From: Cesiribacter sp. SM1
GTDB lineage: Bacteria > Bacteroidota > Bacteroidia > Cytophagales > Cyclobacteriaceae
DNA length: 64,000 nucleotides
Direction: 5' to 3'
Assembly: GCF_020178975.1 (NCBI RefSeq)
Contig: NZ_JAHXBU010000005.1
Span: forward strand, 1-64,000
Part shown: one piece after another, positions 63,211 to 64,000 of the stretch
How the letters are laid out: each line of letters opens with the position of its first letter
How positions within the stretch are numbered: position 1 is the first letter of the stretch
Notes under the pieces: generated by a model
The model's database searches: none
Told to the model about the DNA's origin: nothing
What the model saw: only the letters and a program-made list of their open reading frames with translations
Program-made: the position numbers and the translations under genes

Positions 63211-64000
63211 TTAATAGCGGTAGCGCTGTGAGCTTCCTATGCCGCTGCCAGCAAAGTTTCTGTCGTTCCGCTGGTTGCCAATATACCTGCTTCCTTCGTA
63301 GCGGTCGCGGTTCCGCTCATCGCCTTCACCGATACTGGTAATGCCGCTATAATGGAGGGAGCTGCTGCTGTATTTATCTTTAACAGAACGGGGTTCAGTG
63401 CGGCCAAAGTTTTGGTCCCTGCCGTAATCATCATTGCGGTAGTCGCGCTGACGATCATACTGCTGGTTGTGGCCATAGCCGCGATCCCATTCAAAACCAC
63501 GATTCCGGTCATAGTCATAGCCCCGGCTGTATTCTCCTCTATCGCTATTATAAAAATCGTTGTTACTATAGCTGTCACGGCCCCTGCCGGCATTGTAGCC
63601 AGTATCCTGGTTCCGGAAGTCATCAAAGCCCCTGTTGCGGCTCTCTTGGTTAAATCTGCCATACATGCGGCCTCTATCGAAATCACCACCATTGCTACGG
63701 CTAAAGTCCTGCTCGTTGCGGTACTCATCTCTGTCGAAAGATTGGCTTCGATTACTATAGTCCCTGCTGCTGTTGTATGAAGGCTCTCTGTTGTAGTCGC
63801 TGAAATTTCTGCCGCCCTGGTAATCCCGGTTCCTGTCAGAATCTGGATAGCCTCCGCCGTTGCTTAAGCCACGGCTTTGCCTGGCGGCATCATGATCATA
63901 CGCTGTCTCTCTTGCCAGGCTTCCATCATTGTCCCAGTCCCTGGCGGAATGGCGTGTTCTATCGGAATAGCTGGAATCATAGAAGCTGTCGTAGCCGCGG
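63211..64000 (-). CDS. Low-complexity Arg/Asp/Tyr/Asn/Gly-rich protein, N-terminus beyond the window
   Basis: The frame read on the minus strand is open from the right edge (64000) to the stop at 63211, at least 263 residues; an internal ATG at 63666 is not the start because the same composition continues upstream (YDSFYDSSYSDR, DRNRDYQGGRNFSDYN). It is made almost entirely of Arg, Asp, Asn, Tyr, Gly and Ser, with YDRxRD-like units (GYDYDRNRGFEWDRGYGHN) and a somewhat less biased end. Such sequences are intrinsically disordered and may phase-separate or bind nucleic acid; Bacteroidota stress-related proteins of this composition are known. No family named. Confidence 0.75.
   Translation of the reverse strand, partial: RGYDSFYDSSYSDRTRHSARDWDNDGSLARETAYDHDAARQSRGLSNGGGYPDSDRNRDYQGGRNFSDYNREPSYNSSRDYSNRSQSFDRDEYRNEQDFSRSNGGDFDRGRMYGRFNQESRNRGFDDFRNQDTGYNAGRGRDSYSNNDFYNSDRGEYSRGYDYDRNRGFEWDRGYGHNQQYDRQRDYRNDDYGRDQNFGRTEPRSVKDKYSSSSLHYSGITSIGEGDERNRDRYEGSRYIGNQRNDRNFAGSGIGSSQRYRY

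Noticed and set aside
1-64000. tRNA, rRNA, CRISPR arrays, prophage or insertion sequences
   Set aside because: Reading both strands, I saw no cloverleaf-like clusters, spacer-repeat arrays, transposase motifs or phage structural genes.

Overview
The window is a stretch of bacterial chromosome from a member of the Bacteroidota, probably Cytophagales. Four things support this. Promoters carry the TAnnTTTG -7 element typical of the phylum. Three large secreted proteins end in type IX secretion (T9SS) sorting domains. There is a CHU_C-domain protein paired with a PorP/SprF protein. Shine-Dalgarno sequences are almost absent, with two striking exceptions. I saw no rRNA, tRNA, CRISPR array, prophage or intact insertion sequence. 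Genus cannot be fixed by eye.

Left part (1-27 kb). A truncated TPR sensor kinase at the left edge diverges from a cell-surface region: a beta-barrel protein, a CHU_C/NHL-repeat adhesin-like protein with its PorP/SprF partner, a small secreted protein, an OmpA-family protein, another exported protein and a lipoprotein. Two promoters in this region, at 1928-1999 and 7439-7510, share a 16-bp TACGTA palindrome at identical spacing from the -7 element, so this looks like one regulon. Next come a bestrophin-like channel and a very large modular GH16 beta-glucanase secreted by T9SS. These are followed by a membrane phosphoesterase, an alpha/beta hydrolase, a membrane-anchored LuxR-type regulator, two tandem purple-acid-phosphatase paralogues and a LytS/LytR-type two-component pair with an ATGA overlap.

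Middle part (27-45 kb). An RND efflux cassette (TolC, adaptor, permease) is flanked by two paralogous GbsR/MarR-type regulators and includes an acyl-carrier-like protein whose phosphopantetheine serine is replaced by glutamine. Beyond it lie a TetR regulator, an FKBP isomerase, a lipoprotein M3 peptidase, MsrB, a CrtI-like oxidoreductase, several small unknown proteins and an HtrA protease preceded by a tiny membrane protein with a strong Shine-Dalgarno.

Right part (46-64 kb). This contains a T9SS-secreted P-domain protein, topoisomerase III, a fatty acid desaturase, an FkbM methyltransferase, an atypical SDR, a copper pair (multicopper oxidase plus HMA chaperone), a putative HExxH metallopeptidase, a 39-residue membrane protein, an rtcB-prfH operon, and a low-complexity Arg/Asp/Tyr/Asn-rich protein running off the right edge.

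The most interesting signal is at 59.69-59.99 kb, directly upstream of rtcB-prfH. It is a complete attenuator-like leader: promoter, nine-base perfect Shine-Dalgarno, 15-codon ORF and intrinsic terminator. The 3' end of the leader ORF can pair with the 5' arm of the terminator. RtcB and PrfH of this type rescue and repair ribosomes cut in the 16S decoding centre, so a translation-sensing leader here could be a ribosome-damage switch. That functional link is inference; the base pairing is visible in the sequence.
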